Source: Mayamaea pseudoterrestris (Eukaryota; Bacillariophyta; Bacillariophyceae; Sellaphorales; Sellaphoraceae). From it: 64,000 bases of DNA. Within the stretch, counting starts at the first letter, position 1, and every line of letters starts with the position of its first letter. Under the pieces are notes generated by a model. The model was not told the DNA's origin, did not search any database, and was given only the letters and a program-made list of their open reading frames with translations. Both the position numbers and the translations under genes were made by a program. The DNA is taken from contig BROI01000010.1 in NCBI GenBank assembly GCA_027923505.1, forward strand, positions 1 through 64,000, read 5' to 3'. Shown here one piece after another: positions 34,443 through 44,665 of the stretch.

Positions 34443-36976
34443 TTAAAAGTCGTCCCAACCGTCATCAACATCATCCTCCACGGATAGCTTCGTGACGGCG
34501 AGTTTGGCAACGACTGGCTTTGTGGAGACAATCGATTTTGACGGAATGGCAAGCTTTCCTTTTGGCGCGGAGGATAATCTTGCAGCTGGTTTGGCAGGCT
34601 TCATGTCCAATGCGTTGAATATGTCGTCCTCGCTAATTTGCGTTTGAGCAGCGCCAAAAAGTTGACTAGTACCGCCACTCGCTGCTTGGACCGAGGCACC
34701 ATCATGATGATTAAAGCTGTCATTCATCATGCCGCTGTCGTTGCCCCAGCCGTCTCCATCTGAGCCCACATCGTCCTCTTCTTCCCATCCGACATCGACA
34801 ACAGCTGGTCGCGTTAGAGCAGGCCCAGTAGACGCAATCGGCGCAGATGAAGTTTGTACGATTGGCGCTCGTTGTGGAACGGTAGGTGCGGCAGCCGTAG
34901 CTGGATCTGTCGTCGGCTTGGCTGATGACGTCATCCAAGAGGAAAGTCCCGACAAGTAACCACCTGACGACGGGGCCTGCTGCTGTTGCTGCTGCGAAGC
35001 CATGGGCGCGGAACTAGGTGCCTGTGGAGGCGCCACAGCTGATCTCACCGGAGCCGCATTGTTGGGAACAAACCCAACGCTATATGTCGGCGCATTTATT
35101 GGCACTTCATCTGGTTGCGCAGGCATTTTCTCGCCCTCCTGACGAATTATGAATAATAAGTCATCCACCACCTGAAAGCACTCTCGTCGTACGTCAATGC
35201 TTGCATCCAGCAAATAAGGAGTCAACGCTGGAAGCACCTTGCCGGCAATTGAAGGCGGATCAAAGTATTGCTTAACCTTGTTGGCAAATCGAAGTGCCTC
35301 GAGTCGGCAAGGTGCAAATGGATCCTTCATGGAGCGCACAAATGCAGGCAGCAGCAGCTTGTTGCGACCAATGTCCGTCAAAAACGGCGCCAGCTTGCCA
35401 AAGTAAATAATGGTATTTGTTCGTATGGCAGCCTCATTGTCTGTCTGGAGTCGCACGAGATAGCGCGACAGCTTTTCGAGATTCGGGTGAGTCAGTTTGG
35501 GAAGCAAGACGAGCGTCGCCTTCAACGTCAACTCTCTTAACGCAGCACTGACGTCCGAGAATCCGCTGCACATTGGTTCAAATACAGCTTGGTTTAACGT
35601 GTTTGAATCCAGATTTTCAGCCAACAATTCTGCCTTCTGGAGCATATTGCCACGAATGCCGCGATCGTGGATCTGGAAAAGTAGCCCAGTAATTGCTCCG
35701 AGCTCGTTACTGAAAGAGTTACCAACCAGATATGTCTGCCCAACATAGTAAAGAGGCGACAAAATGACCAGGACTGGAATCGAGTAGAGTAAGTAGATAA
35801 TCAAGTGAGTTCATAAGATACAATATAGTCATCTGAACGTCAGGCAGGCACTTGCGAAACAGGCCAGTCATCTTTACAACACGTACCCTCCTTCCGATAT
35901 ACCTCCTGCTGCTTCAAAACGTCGCTCGTACAAACTGTCATTATACTCGCCTTCATCATGGGTAGTAGCTTATGCATGACGACTGGATCCGGAATGAGTT
36001 TGGCCTGCAGCTGCGGCAATAACGTTTGCCAGAACGCAATCTTTTCCTCCACCGGCTGCACTGCCAAAGTTTCCAACTGCAGCTGCAACTTTTGATAGGG
36101 TGTCTCAAAGATTGGGCAATTCAAAAGTGGTTGCAGCCGTGGTCGCATGCGAATATTTGGAGTCTGCATGCGCTGCACCGCCTTGACAAGTGGGGCTGGC
36201 AAATGATTGTTGAAAAAATGCTGCATCAACACACTCACGCCATACGAGTCCATGGCATGGACAGAGCTTGCAACTTCCGTGTAGCGCTTTTCGACGCGTT
36301 CTGGACTCCGATATGATTGTGGCGTCAGTAATGCTTCATAGTCGATGAAGTGCTGTGGCAACTGCTGCGGCTGCTGTCCATCCGCTCCAATGATGCACGC
36401 CAGTGAAAAGTTCCAAAGCTTGACATCACCAGCTGGAGTGACATAGAATGATTCCGGCGAAACATTACCATGCGACAAGTTGGCAGACGCATGCAAAAAG
36501 TGCAAGCTTCGAACCACGCACTCCAATCCCCACGCCACTTGCTCGAGCGGAGGCGAGGACGCTAGCCACGTTGCCAGTGTCACGCATGGTTCCGTGACAA
36601 TCAAGTATTCACCAGCTTCACTGTAGGCTGCTTGAATCTGCGATGCAATACTGGAAGTACTAGACACAGCAGTAGCAGGATTGTTGTTTGCATCGCTTGG
36701 ATGATCGGTATCAAGCGTCGCATAGACTGCCAAAATGTATGGATGACGCAGCTTTTTGCAATTCATAAAGTGATGCACTGCCGGCGTCAGTTCCATCAAG
36801 TTTGGATTCTTGCTGCGATCCACTGGAGTCTTGGCTAATACAGCTTTTTTAGCGGTAAAGACGGAAACGTTGGCGCCATCCGACTTGCGCGCTCCCTCGC
36901 TGAGCGCCCAGCCGTGGTTCACCGAAGAAACTTGTTTGCCAATCGTGTAGGGAAGGGACGACGCAGAGTTTCCCAT
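34443..36976 (-). CDS. SCY1-like pseudokinase with HEAT repeats
   Basis: SCYL proteins act in Golgi/COPI trafficking and tRNA export. Two exons: the first starts at 36976, the second runs 35773 to 34443. The donor is uncertain; donors at 35886 (GTACGT) or 35931 (GTACGA) both keep the frame with the acceptor before 35773, giving about 806 or 791 residues. The N-terminus MGNSASSLPY fits an N-myristoylation signal, like human SCYL3. The kinase-like domain is inactive by sequence: HGNVSPES replaces the HRD loop and WNFSLA replaces DFG. HEAT-type helices follow (about 350-560: RELTLKATLVLLPKL and DPFAPCRLEALRFANKV). The tail is Ala/Gln/Pro-rich with acidic Trp motifs (DVGWEEEDD, DDGWDDF at the end), likely adaptor-binding. 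Confidence 0.88.
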
Positions 36977-37398
36977 GATTTCTTTTCGATAACTTAATGC
37001 CTACAAGATGTATGAGTTAACTGAGAGTCGCAGGTATGTAAAGCAGGAGAGGGAATGGCAGCGCGTTAGCTGTCGCTAGCGACTCGTCCATGTGCTTTTG
37101 TCATGGTGGTTTCTGGTCGTGACGAATGACCCTCGGCGAGTGTCGTATCGGCAATAAAATTGTTCGTATTCATAATGAAAGTGATTTCGCAACGGGTATC
37201 TTTGCTTCAAAAATTTTCGACGCCAGCCGGCCGTCGTTGCTTCGACGTGACAGTTCTCGACCATGGCGAAGGATCCGAGCGTCGTCCAGATTGAGACTAT
37301 CGAGACGACTACGTAGTAACGGTAGCAGATTGCATATAGGAGAGAAATTTTGGTCACGTCAATCTTGCAATTAGCAAAATCCAATCAGCGTTTCAGTC
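36977..37398. other. Divergent promoter region between SCYL and VASt genes
   Basis: 422 bp separates the two start codons. It contains a perfect 12-bp palindrome, GTCGCTAGCGAC, at 37072-37083. No gene or RNA recognised. Confidence 0.45.
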
Positions 37399-39396
37399 AT
37401 GGTAAACCCAATGAACTGTGAAACAAATTCCATCGAAACGGCAGACGAAGCAAACAACGCCGTCGAACTTGAATTGGCATCTTCGCCTCCATCGGAGCAT
37501 CGTCAGAGAGGGAGTTATTTTCGTCATCAAACGGATCCAGTCATGCAGGATCCAGTCATTTACGTTCAAATTGATCGACCCAGTCACAAGAATGCAAGTG
37601 TCGACTACAAGTATACACAATGCAATGACAGCTGCTGCAGTGCGAAACAGCCGCAACAATATCATGCTACGTCGTTTAATGAAAGCGAAGTCTTTTTGCT
37701 AGAAGAAATGAAGGCATTGGATGAGCCGCATGAAACGGAAGTTGTCAAATCTTCGTCACTCTGCATCGCTACAAAGTCAGCAGTCGCAACGAGCGACCAC
37801 CGCAATCGGCAGTTTGCCTCGCGAAGCACTACAACCTGCGTCACGGAATGGCTCGGCCCGCAGGACGATGACGACGACGGGAATCACTACCGACTGGCTT
37901 CACTCAGCTCACTTTTGAATAACAATAGACTTAGAAGGCGTAACAATTCACGTGACGACGACTCTGACACGGATTCAGTCACACCCTACTTTTCACCGTC
38001 CGACTTTCAAAAGGTCCATTGGACGAGGACATTACAGTCGCATGTCACGGCGCCAAACGTTGGCGTTGCCATACTGGCAGTCATGACAGCCGTGACGCAT
38101 CCGTGGCTCTTTCTCGTCGGTGCGCTCACGGCGCAGGCGGCTGGAGCAGGCTACAAATACTACTATCCAAAGGATGATCACGATGACGCGACAGCTGCAC
38201 AAGGCAGTGGTGAGGTAAAGAAACCAAGGGCAATTCGGTGGTTATGCGGGCATGCTCATGATAGTGCGCTGGACATGAATGATGAAGGTTTGCCCTTGGA
38301 GGAGGAAGGTCGCGACGAGGCGGCATACAATGCTAGTGAAGCTGTCAAGAGAGATGACTTGGAAAGGATAGATGGTATCCTTGCGTCACCAGTCAATCAA
38401 ACACATCACCATGTCGTCCAGCAGGAAATATCAGACGAGGACTGGATCAACATGCATTATCCTCCGCTTAGTACCAACTTAATTTGCAACGAGGCGGGCG
38501 AACGCTTCGTTGGGCTCAACGTCATTGAGTTCTTCAGCGTCTTTTATGCGGATGATGCCCCATACAACTTTATCGACTGTCAACGGAAGCGAGGCGATGT
38601 GGACATTTGCTACGGACAATGGAAGGATGTTGCTTCGAATGATGTCGTGGCAGCTGCATGCACCTCGCTGCATCCTGCAAGTGCGACAGTTGATCGGCAG
38701 AGACTGGATTGCAACTACAGAATAGCCATTGAATCCATGCAGGAACGATCAATATCGTTCAAGGCCAAGACGCATTCGTTGCTAGGGCCTCCATTCGCGT
38801 CGACAACCAAAACGCAGCGGTATATCGTCCTCTCCAAGCGTTTAGCGATCCTTGAATCGAAAACCACTTTTGCGGATATTCCATTCAACGACCGATTCTG
38901 TGTCGTGGAGCGATGGCTTGTTCGAGCCGAAAAGGAAGAGTCTGAGCCTATCTGCATGCCGAGTGTTATACTTGTTGGCGAGAATCAACTACCTCAGCAG
39001 CGATACACTTGCGTCGTCAAGGCAAGCTGCGACGTTGTTTTTGTGCAATCTTGTCCGTTCGAATATCAAATTAAACGTCAAGCGTCTAGCACACTTGTGG
39101 AAGTTTCACAGGCATGGTGCGCCATGGCGCAGGAGGGACTGAAGCTGGCAGAGCAAGCCAAGAGCGATCGACTACTGCGCGCCGATGGACAAGGATCGAG
39201 CACCGACGAGAGCGAAGCAGCTGCTGAAGCATCAATTAGTAATGAAGGCGGTATTGAGGTTGATTATGTACCACATCATGCACCGAAATTGGACGCCGTC
39301 GCCATGACGCCATTGGCACGACTGTCTAATGCTCTGCGATGGCCACTCGGTTCAACGCAAGGCAGCAACTCATTACTAGCACCGGCTGCTTTGTGA
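37399..39396 (+). CDS. VASt-domain lipid-transfer-like protein
   Basis: A single exon of 665 residues. The N-terminal third is low complexity, with Asp and Ser runs. A hydrophobic stretch at about 218-250 (GVAILAVMTAVTHPWLFLVGAL) could be one hairpin or a transmembrane segment. Residues about 365-510 resemble a VASt domain, the StAR-like sterol-binding fold of VAD1, GRAMD1 and yeast Lam proteins: FVGLNVIEFFSVFYADD at the start, a GDVDICYGQWKDV turn, and the closing TFADIPFNDRFCVVERWLV. These relatives move sterols at membrane contacts. No GRAM domain is seen before it, which is unusual for GRAMD1-type proteins. The VASt call is by motif resemblance. Confidence 0.6.
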   Translation: MVNPMNCETNSIETADEANNAVELELASSPPSEHRQRGSYFRHQTDPVMQDPVIYVQIDRPSHKNASVDYKYTQCNDSCCSAKQPQQYHATSFNESEVFLLEEMKALDEPHETEVVKSSSLCIATKSAVATSDHRNRQFASRSTTTCVTEWLGPQDDDDDGNHYRLASLSSLLNNNRLRRRNNSRDDDSDTDSVTPYFSPSDFQKVHWTRTLQSHVTAPNVGVAILAVMTAVTHPWLFLVGALTAQAAGAGYKYYYPKDDHDDATAAQGSGEVKKPRAIRWLCGHAHDSALDMNDEGLPLEEEGRDEAAYNASEAVKRDDLERIDGILASPVNQTHHHVVQQEISDEDWINMHYPPLSTNLICNEAGERFVGLNVIEFFSVFYADDAPYNFIDCQRKRGDVDICYGQWKDVASNDVVAAACTSLHPASATVDRQRLDCNYRIAIESMQERSISFKAKTHSLLGPPFASTTKTQRYIVLSKRLAILESKTTFADIPFNDRFCVVERWLVRAEKEESEPICMPSVILVGENQLPQQRYTCVVKASCDVVFVQSCPFEYQIKRQASSTLVEVSQAWCAMAQEGLKLAEQAKSDRLLRADGQGSSTDESEAAAEASISNEGGIEVDYVPHHAPKLDAVAMTPLARLSNALRWPLGSTQGSNSLLAPAAL

Positions 39397-39649
39397 GCTT
39401 CGCGAATTGAACTGTTTCCTGTTTGGGGCGCACACTTCTGTTTTAGATTACTGCCGAAAGAACCACTTTTTCGTCAGTTGCAATTTTGTTGTCGACGTGA
39501 CATGACGTGTTGTTAAGTATGCGAAAACACACTCGTCACATTTTACGAAACAGTAACTATAGTTTGAATCCAATAAGAATTTATTACAGCGTGTGGTTAA
39601 AGACTACAGTCTCGTGGAATCATGCAGGTAGGTAGGTCGTCCGCATAAT

Positions 39650-41179
39650 TTATTTGTCGTTGAGGGCGGCAACGCCTGGAAGGACCTTGCCCTCCAATAG
39701 TTCTAGGGAAGCACCTCCTCCCGTGGAAATGTGAGACATGTCTCCGGCACGTCCAGATTGCTCAGTGGCGGCAACAGAGTCACCTCCTCCGATGATGGTG
39801 ATGGCACCCTTTTCCTTGGTCAAGTCGGCGAGGATGTTGACAATTCCCAATGTTCCGGCTGCGAACTTTTCGAACTCGAACACTCCCATTGGTCCGTTCA
39901 TGCTGTGTAGTAGTAAAAAAGAAAGGTTTGTAAGATCAGCAAAACCTGCAACAACAATCAATTAGTTAGCCACACGCCGCTCAAGAACTTACATGACAGT
40001 CTTGCAGTCGCTGAGTGCCTCCTTTTGTTGGGCGGTCGTCTCCGGACCGTTGTCAAGTCCCATCCAGCCATCCGGAATGGCATCCACCGGGACAACCTTG
40101 GACTCCGCATCCGGGGCAAACTTGTCGGCAATGACAATGTCAATTGGCAACAGGATTTCCTTTCCAAGTTTTTCGGCCTTGGCCAAAACATCCTTGGCAG
40201 TCTGAACGTAGTCGTCCTCGACAAGGGACGAACCAACTCCAAGACCCTTGGCCTTCAAGAAGGTGAAGACCATGCCTCCTCCAATGATGATCTTGTCGCA
40301 CTTGTCAAGAAGGGCCTCAAGGACGGTAATTTTGGATGAAACCTTGGATCCACCAACAATGGCAGCCATGGGCTTCTTTCCGTTCTTGACGGCTCCATCA
40401 AGGTACTCGAGTTCCTTGGCAAGCAAGAAACCAGATACTGACGGTTGAAGGAACTTGGTGACACCTTCCGTGGAGGCATGGGCGCGGTGGGCAGTGCCGA
40501 AGGCGTCGTTGACGAACAGGTCAAACGGAGCGGCAAGCTTTTCAACGAATCCAGGCTCGTTCTTGGTCTCCTCCTTGTAGAAACGAGTGTTTTCAAGCAT
40601 AATGACATCACCCTCCTTGGCGGCATCAACAATCTTGGTGACCTCCTCACCAATGCAGTCTGGTGCGAGTGTGACAGTCTGTCCGAGAAGCTCGCCCATG
40701 CGGTCCGCGCAAGGAGCAAGGGAGAACTTGTCCTCTGGTCCGTCCTTGGGGCGTCCCAAGTGCGAGCAGACGGAAACGATCGCTCCCTTCTTTGTCAAGT
40801 ATTGAATGGTGGGAATGCAGGCGCGGATGCGCGTGTCGTCCGTGATGGTCTTGCCGTCGAGTGGAACGTTAACGTCACATCGGATAAGCACCTTCTTGCC
40901 CTTGAGTTCGGCGTCACTGAGGTCTTCAATGGATTTCTTGGCCTCGAGCTCGAACACAGAGTCAAAGGTTGGGACGCGGACACTCAATTGAGGGCCTGAC
41001 GACGAGAATGTGCGTTAGAATGGAATTGCAAGAAAGATTCACAAATCTTGACGACGCGCAGGTTGACGTGCGCGCAAAGGATTCACTCCTCCAATTCCAG
41101 ACTTACGGACAGGCGCAAAGGCGCTGACAGATGCACTGGATGCAGCAAGGGCGACGAGGAAGGCTTGGGAGAACTTCAT
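39650..41179 (-). CDS. PGK: Phosphoglycerate kinase, plastid-targeted
   Basis: Transfers phosphate between 1,3-bisphosphoglycerate and ADP; in the plastid it serves the Calvin cycle. Three exons, 41107-41179, 39993-40995 and 39650-39902, join in frame to about 442 residues. The first exon is almost entirely presequence: [13 protein letters not shown] with SAFAPV at its end, the AFAP-type plastid motif. Family signatures include [55 protein letters not shown] and GGGDSVAA. The second intron splits the codon of TVI in [16 protein letters not shown]; Met replaces the Trp common in this loop. Divergent from GRWD1, 263 bp between the start codons. Confidence 0.97.
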
Positions 41180-41442
41180 GATGGTCAATTGAATGGTTTA
41201 CAAGTGAGATGGAGACGAAAGATGTGAGGGGTTGCAGTCCGAAAGAAAAAATCGGCGTCGTGCGTACGCCTCCGCCGCGCCGCGCGCAGTCAGCTAGCCG
41301 CGACGTCATCAGATCGATGACGTACCATATGTCGAGTCCGAACGGTAGTCACATTCTATCGAGCGCGTCTGACCATCGACCGCTTGGAGAGGATGAACGC
41401 CATTCAACGTTTTGTTCTTCCTTCCTTCATTGATCTGTCACC
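41180..41442. promoter_or_regulatory. Bidirectional PGK/GRWD1 promoter with a central TGACGT dyad
   Basis: The two start codons are 263 bp apart. A perfect inverted repeat, ACGTCATC-AGATC-GATGACGT, lies at 41303-41323. Its centre (41313) is almost exactly the midpoint between the start codons (41311). Each arm contains TGACGT, the core of bZIP sites and of the CO2/cAMP-responsive elements known from diatom promoters. Flanking sequence to the left is very GC-rich (around 41268-41300). Confidence 0.55.
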
Positions 41443-42960
41443 ATGGGAAAGAAAACCAAGCGAAATCGTCCCGCCAAGGCGGAGAATGGCGAATCAAAGT
41501 CCAAATCGTCTTTAGCTCCAGCTCTTCGAGAAGCAGAGGAAGAAACCAAGGACAATTTGCGTTTCGAAGATCCGTTTCCAGAAATTGTCGCCGAAGACGA
41601 TGATGACGAGCAATGGGAAGACGCCGACGATGGTGACGACGAGCAAGGCGATGTAGGCCATGATGGAGACGGCATGGAAGTGATCCAATCCTGGAATCCT
41701 CTCACTGGCGAGCACTTAGAACCTGGAAAGCTTGAAATGGATCCGTCCGCATATAAAATGGTTCACTTTTTAACGGGCGAATGGCCGTCACTTTCGTTTG
41801 ACTTTATACGAGACGATTTGGGCGACGCTCGCACCAAGTTTCCACATTCACTCATTGCCGCTATCGGAACGCAAGCAGAACGAGCTGGACAAAACAGTTT
41901 GACTGTTATGAAATTAGCCGACTTGAGCAAGGTGCAGCAGCAAACCGACGACGACATTTTGGGCGAGGAATATGACCCCGAAAAGGATGATGATTCTGAT
42001 GACGAAGAGTCTGACGACGAAGTCGACTTGGATCCAATCATGGAACACTACTCGATACCGCACTATGGAGGCGTCAATCGTGTTCGGTGCATGCCGCAGC
42101 GAACGGAAATTGTTGCAACTTGGAGTGACCAAGGGACGGTCAACCTGTTCAATGTTTCTTCCATATTGCAGCGATTTTCAACGTCAGAAGGCAAAACGAC
42201 TAAAATGAATGACATTCCAAAGAAACCCTTCTTCTCGTACAAGGGTCACTCCACGGAAGGTTATGCACTCGACTGGTCCCTTCAAAAGCAAGGCTTGCTT
42301 GCATCGGGCGACTGCTCCGGAAGCATCCACCTTTGGAACCCACGCGAGGAAGGCAGCTACGCCGTCTCTAGCTTTTACGAAAGCAGCGATACAACCGATC
42401 GATTTGTTGACGTGAGTCCATCTGTGGAAGATTTGCAGTGGAGTCCGACGGAAGCGACCGTCTTTGGCGCTGCCGAATGCGGCGGCTACATTCGCATCTT
42501 TGACACGCGAGCGCCCCACAAGGCCATGCTTGGTCACAAGATTCATGCGAATGGAGCCGATGTCAATGTCTTGTCGTGGAATCGACTCGTTTCCAATTTA
42601 CTGGCCACTGGTGGTGATGATGGAACTCTTTCCGTGTGGGACCTTCGTCACTTTAGCAAGGAGAGTCCCGATCCACTGGCGCGCTTCACCGTTCACAAGA
42701 CACCCATTACATCCGTGGAATGGCATCCAACGGATGAAAGCATGTTGGCTGCCAGTGACGATAGCGGCGCCTACGTTTACGACTTGTCGGTCGAGGAGGA
42801 TGCCACCACCACCAAGGATTTGGAGATTCCTCCGCAACTGTTATTCGTCCACTGCGGAAGCGAGCAGTTCAAGGAGGTGCACTGGCATCCGCAAATTTCA
42901 AGCTGCCTCATGGCGACGGCACTTTCGGGTTATTCAGTGTTTATACCGTCAAACTTGTAA
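41443..42960 (+). CDS. GRWD1/Rrb1-like WD40 ribosome-assembly protein
   Basis: Nucleolar histone-binding-type WD40 protein; yeast Rrb1 is the dedicated chaperone of ribosomal protein uL3. Single exon, 505 residues. After a Lys-rich start (MGKKTKRNRPAKAEN) comes an acidic stretch (about 45-75) typical of this glutamate-rich family. The family signature follows: LEPGKLEMDPSAYKMVHFLTGEWPSLSFD. A second acidic loop occurs at about 170-195. WD40 blades follow, for example GHSTEGYALDWS, SPTEATVFGAAECGGYIRIFD and LATGGDDGTLSVWDLRHF. The product would work in the nucleus. Confidence 0.95.
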   Translation: MGKKTKRNRPAKAENGESKSKSSLAPALREAEEETKDNLRFEDPFPEIVAEDDDDEQWEDADDGDDEQGDVGHDGDGMEVIQSWNPLTGEHLEPGKLEMDPSAYKMVHFLTGEWPSLSFDFIRDDLGDARTKFPHSLIAAIGTQAERAGQNSLTVMKLADLSKVQQQTDDDILGEEYDPEKDDDSDDEESDDEVDLDPIMEHYSIPHYGGVNRVRCMPQRTEIVATWSDQGTVNLFNVSSILQRFSTSEGKTTKMNDIPKKPFFSYKGHSTEGYALDWSLQKQGLLASGDCSGSIHLWNPREEGSYAVSSFYESSDTTDRFVDVSPSVEDLQWSPTEATVFGAAECGGYIRIFDTRAPHKAMLGHKIHANGADVNVLSWNRLVSNLLATGGDDGTLSVWDLRHFSKESPDPLARFTVHKTPITSVEWHPTDESMLAASDDSGAYVYDLSVEEDATTTKDLEIPPQLLFVHCGSEQFKEVHWHPQISSCLMATALSGYSVFIPSNL

Positions 42961-43144
42961 TTGTCTAGCTACTATGATTTTGTTACTGTATGTGGAGTAT
43001 GTGTCAATGTAAAAACGTTTTCTCTCTAAGTTATTAAGATGATTCACTAGTCTGCAGTTGCTCGGAACGATTTCAAGCAACGCGAAAGCCTTTATCGGCT
43101 ACACTCACACATTCACATATAGTGGGCACTCCAAATTGCCTGCA
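42961..43144. other. Short convergent spacer
   Basis: Nothing seen beyond the 3' ends of two convergent genes. Confidence 0.5.
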
Positions 43145-44665
43145 TTAGAGGTTGTTGTCATTGTCCTTTTGTTTGCCTTGCTCGTAATGATGCTGCTTGT
43201 GAAACTGCTGTTGATGTTGCTGCTGATACTGCTGCTGTTGCTGCTGCTGGTACTTCAAAATGGCATCGTACGCCTTGCGGCGCGAGTCGTCAGCCACGTT
43301 GGGACTATCCAAAGCAATAGTTTCGGCGCCGCCAACGTGATCCAATCGCTGCCCAATGGCTCGCAGCCGTCCCATTTCCACCGCCGACGCCAAGGTATCA
43401 TTGGGAGGAAGGGACGAGTACTGATTCACTGATGCACGATCATGTCGCGGAGACGCTGCCAAGTGCTGCTGTTGCTGCTGCTGCTGCTGCAGCAAATTGG
43501 CAAGCACGCGATCAATGTTCACCTGCGAAAGCTGCGACTGTAAATCCCGCTGGCGGTGCTGCTGCATATTGTCCTGACTGCTGCTGCTAGTGCATCCATT
43601 CACATTGCTGCCACTCCTGTTGCTATTCCCAAAGAGTCCATAGTCCTGCGCCGAGAGTGCCGTGTTGTGAAACAAGTTTCCACTGGCCCGACGTGAATGC
43701 TGCGACGCCAAGAAGCGATGAATGGCCGAGTCGTTGCTGCTGCTGGCGCTGTGGGAGCTCATCATGTCTCCGGCGGCATTAGATACATTGGCGGCGTTTC
43801 CTCCACCAAACAAGTGTGATTGCTGCTGCTGCTGTGACGATGACAATGATCCGTTGTTGGAACCATTGGCAGCAGCAGCGTTACTATTGTTCGTCCGCAG
43901 CATGACAATGGTAGCATTGGCCACCGCCAAGTCCGACTCCAATTGCTGCACCTGCGTCGTCAGTGACTCGTTGACGAGGCGATAAACTTGGTTGCGCTTC
44001 ATCAAGTCGGACACTTGCTGCTCGAGCGACTCCATCAGCACCTTCTTGCGCTTGCGGCGAGCCCGCGCCGACTCGCGGTTCATGTGGAGGCGCTTGAGTT
44101 TGCGTGACTGGCCGTCGCCGTGTGTTTGATTGTGATGCTCCTGCTGCTGCTCGTCGCCAGTACTAACGACACCATGGTCGTCGTCGTCATGGTCGTCCAT
44201 GTCATTGTCGTCCGTGTCGTTGTTGTGTCTTTCACTGTCGTCCGACTCCTTGTCGTCAATCTCGGCTGGATGTTTGGAGTTGTTGTTCATGTTCATATTG
44301 TTATTATTATTGTCTGGGGCGCTGCCGTTGTCTCTGTTCATCTTATGTTGCTTGGTTTGCGTTGCGCTGAATTTGTGAAGTCGAAAGTGTGGTTTGCCAA
44401 TCTCTGGAGTCTGATGTTCGCCACGATTGCTGAGCAGATGCACACAAGCCGCCAAATATTTCTCGAGGATTCGATAGTCAAAATCAACCGTGATTCGTGA
44501 TCCTCTTGCTTGCATATAGACGTTGTTGTCGACAAGCCTTGACGAAGCGGAACGAAAACAAAAAGCACGATTATTTATCCGTCGCGGCGTCGACCTTCCA
44601 GCGTGACATACTCTGATGCGTTCGCTATTATTCGGTTTCGACGCACTCGCGGTTGATTCAGTCAA
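43145..44665 (-). CDS. bZIP transcription factor with poly-Gln tracts
   Basis: A nuclear DNA-binding protein of 506 residues from the first Met at 44665, or about 398 from the Met at 44341, which begins MNRDNGSAPDNN and may be the true start because the preceding part looks like UTR. The basic region is canonical, NRESARARRKRKK with the N-x7-R spacing. A leucine-zipper heptad series follows, with hydrophobic positions in MESLEQQVSDLM and VNESLTTQVQQLESDLAV. The N-terminal part is Asn- and Asp/Glu-rich; the C-terminal half has several Gln runs encoded largely by CAG/CAA, a possible length-variable microsatellite. No LOV domain is visible, so it is not an aureochrome. Expected targets are ACGT-core sites. 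Confidence 0.9.
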   Translation of the reverse strand: MTESTASASKPNNSERIRVCHAGRSTPRRINNRAFCFRSASSRLVDNNVYMQARGSRITVDFDYRILEKYLAACVHLLSNRGEHQTPEIGKPHFRLHKFSATQTKQHKMNRDNGSAPDNNNNNMNMNNNSKHPAEIDDKESDDSERHNNDTDDNDMDDHDDDDHGVVSTGDEQQQEHHNQTHGDGQSRKLKRLHMNRESARARRKRKKVLMESLEQQVSDLMKRNQVYRLVNESLTTQVQQLESDLAVANATIVMLRTNNSNAAAANGSNNGSLSSSQQQQQSHLFGGGNAANVSNAAGDMMSSHSASSSNDSAIHRFLASQHSRRASGNLFHNTALSAQDYGLFGNSNRSGSNVNGCTSSSSQDNMQQHRQRDLQSQLSQVNIDRVLANLLQQQQQQQQHLAASPRHDRASVNQYSSLPPNDTLASAVEMGRLRAIGQRLDHVGGAETIALDSPNVADDSRRKAYDAILKYQQQQQQQYQQQHQQQFHKQHHYEQGKQKDNDNNL

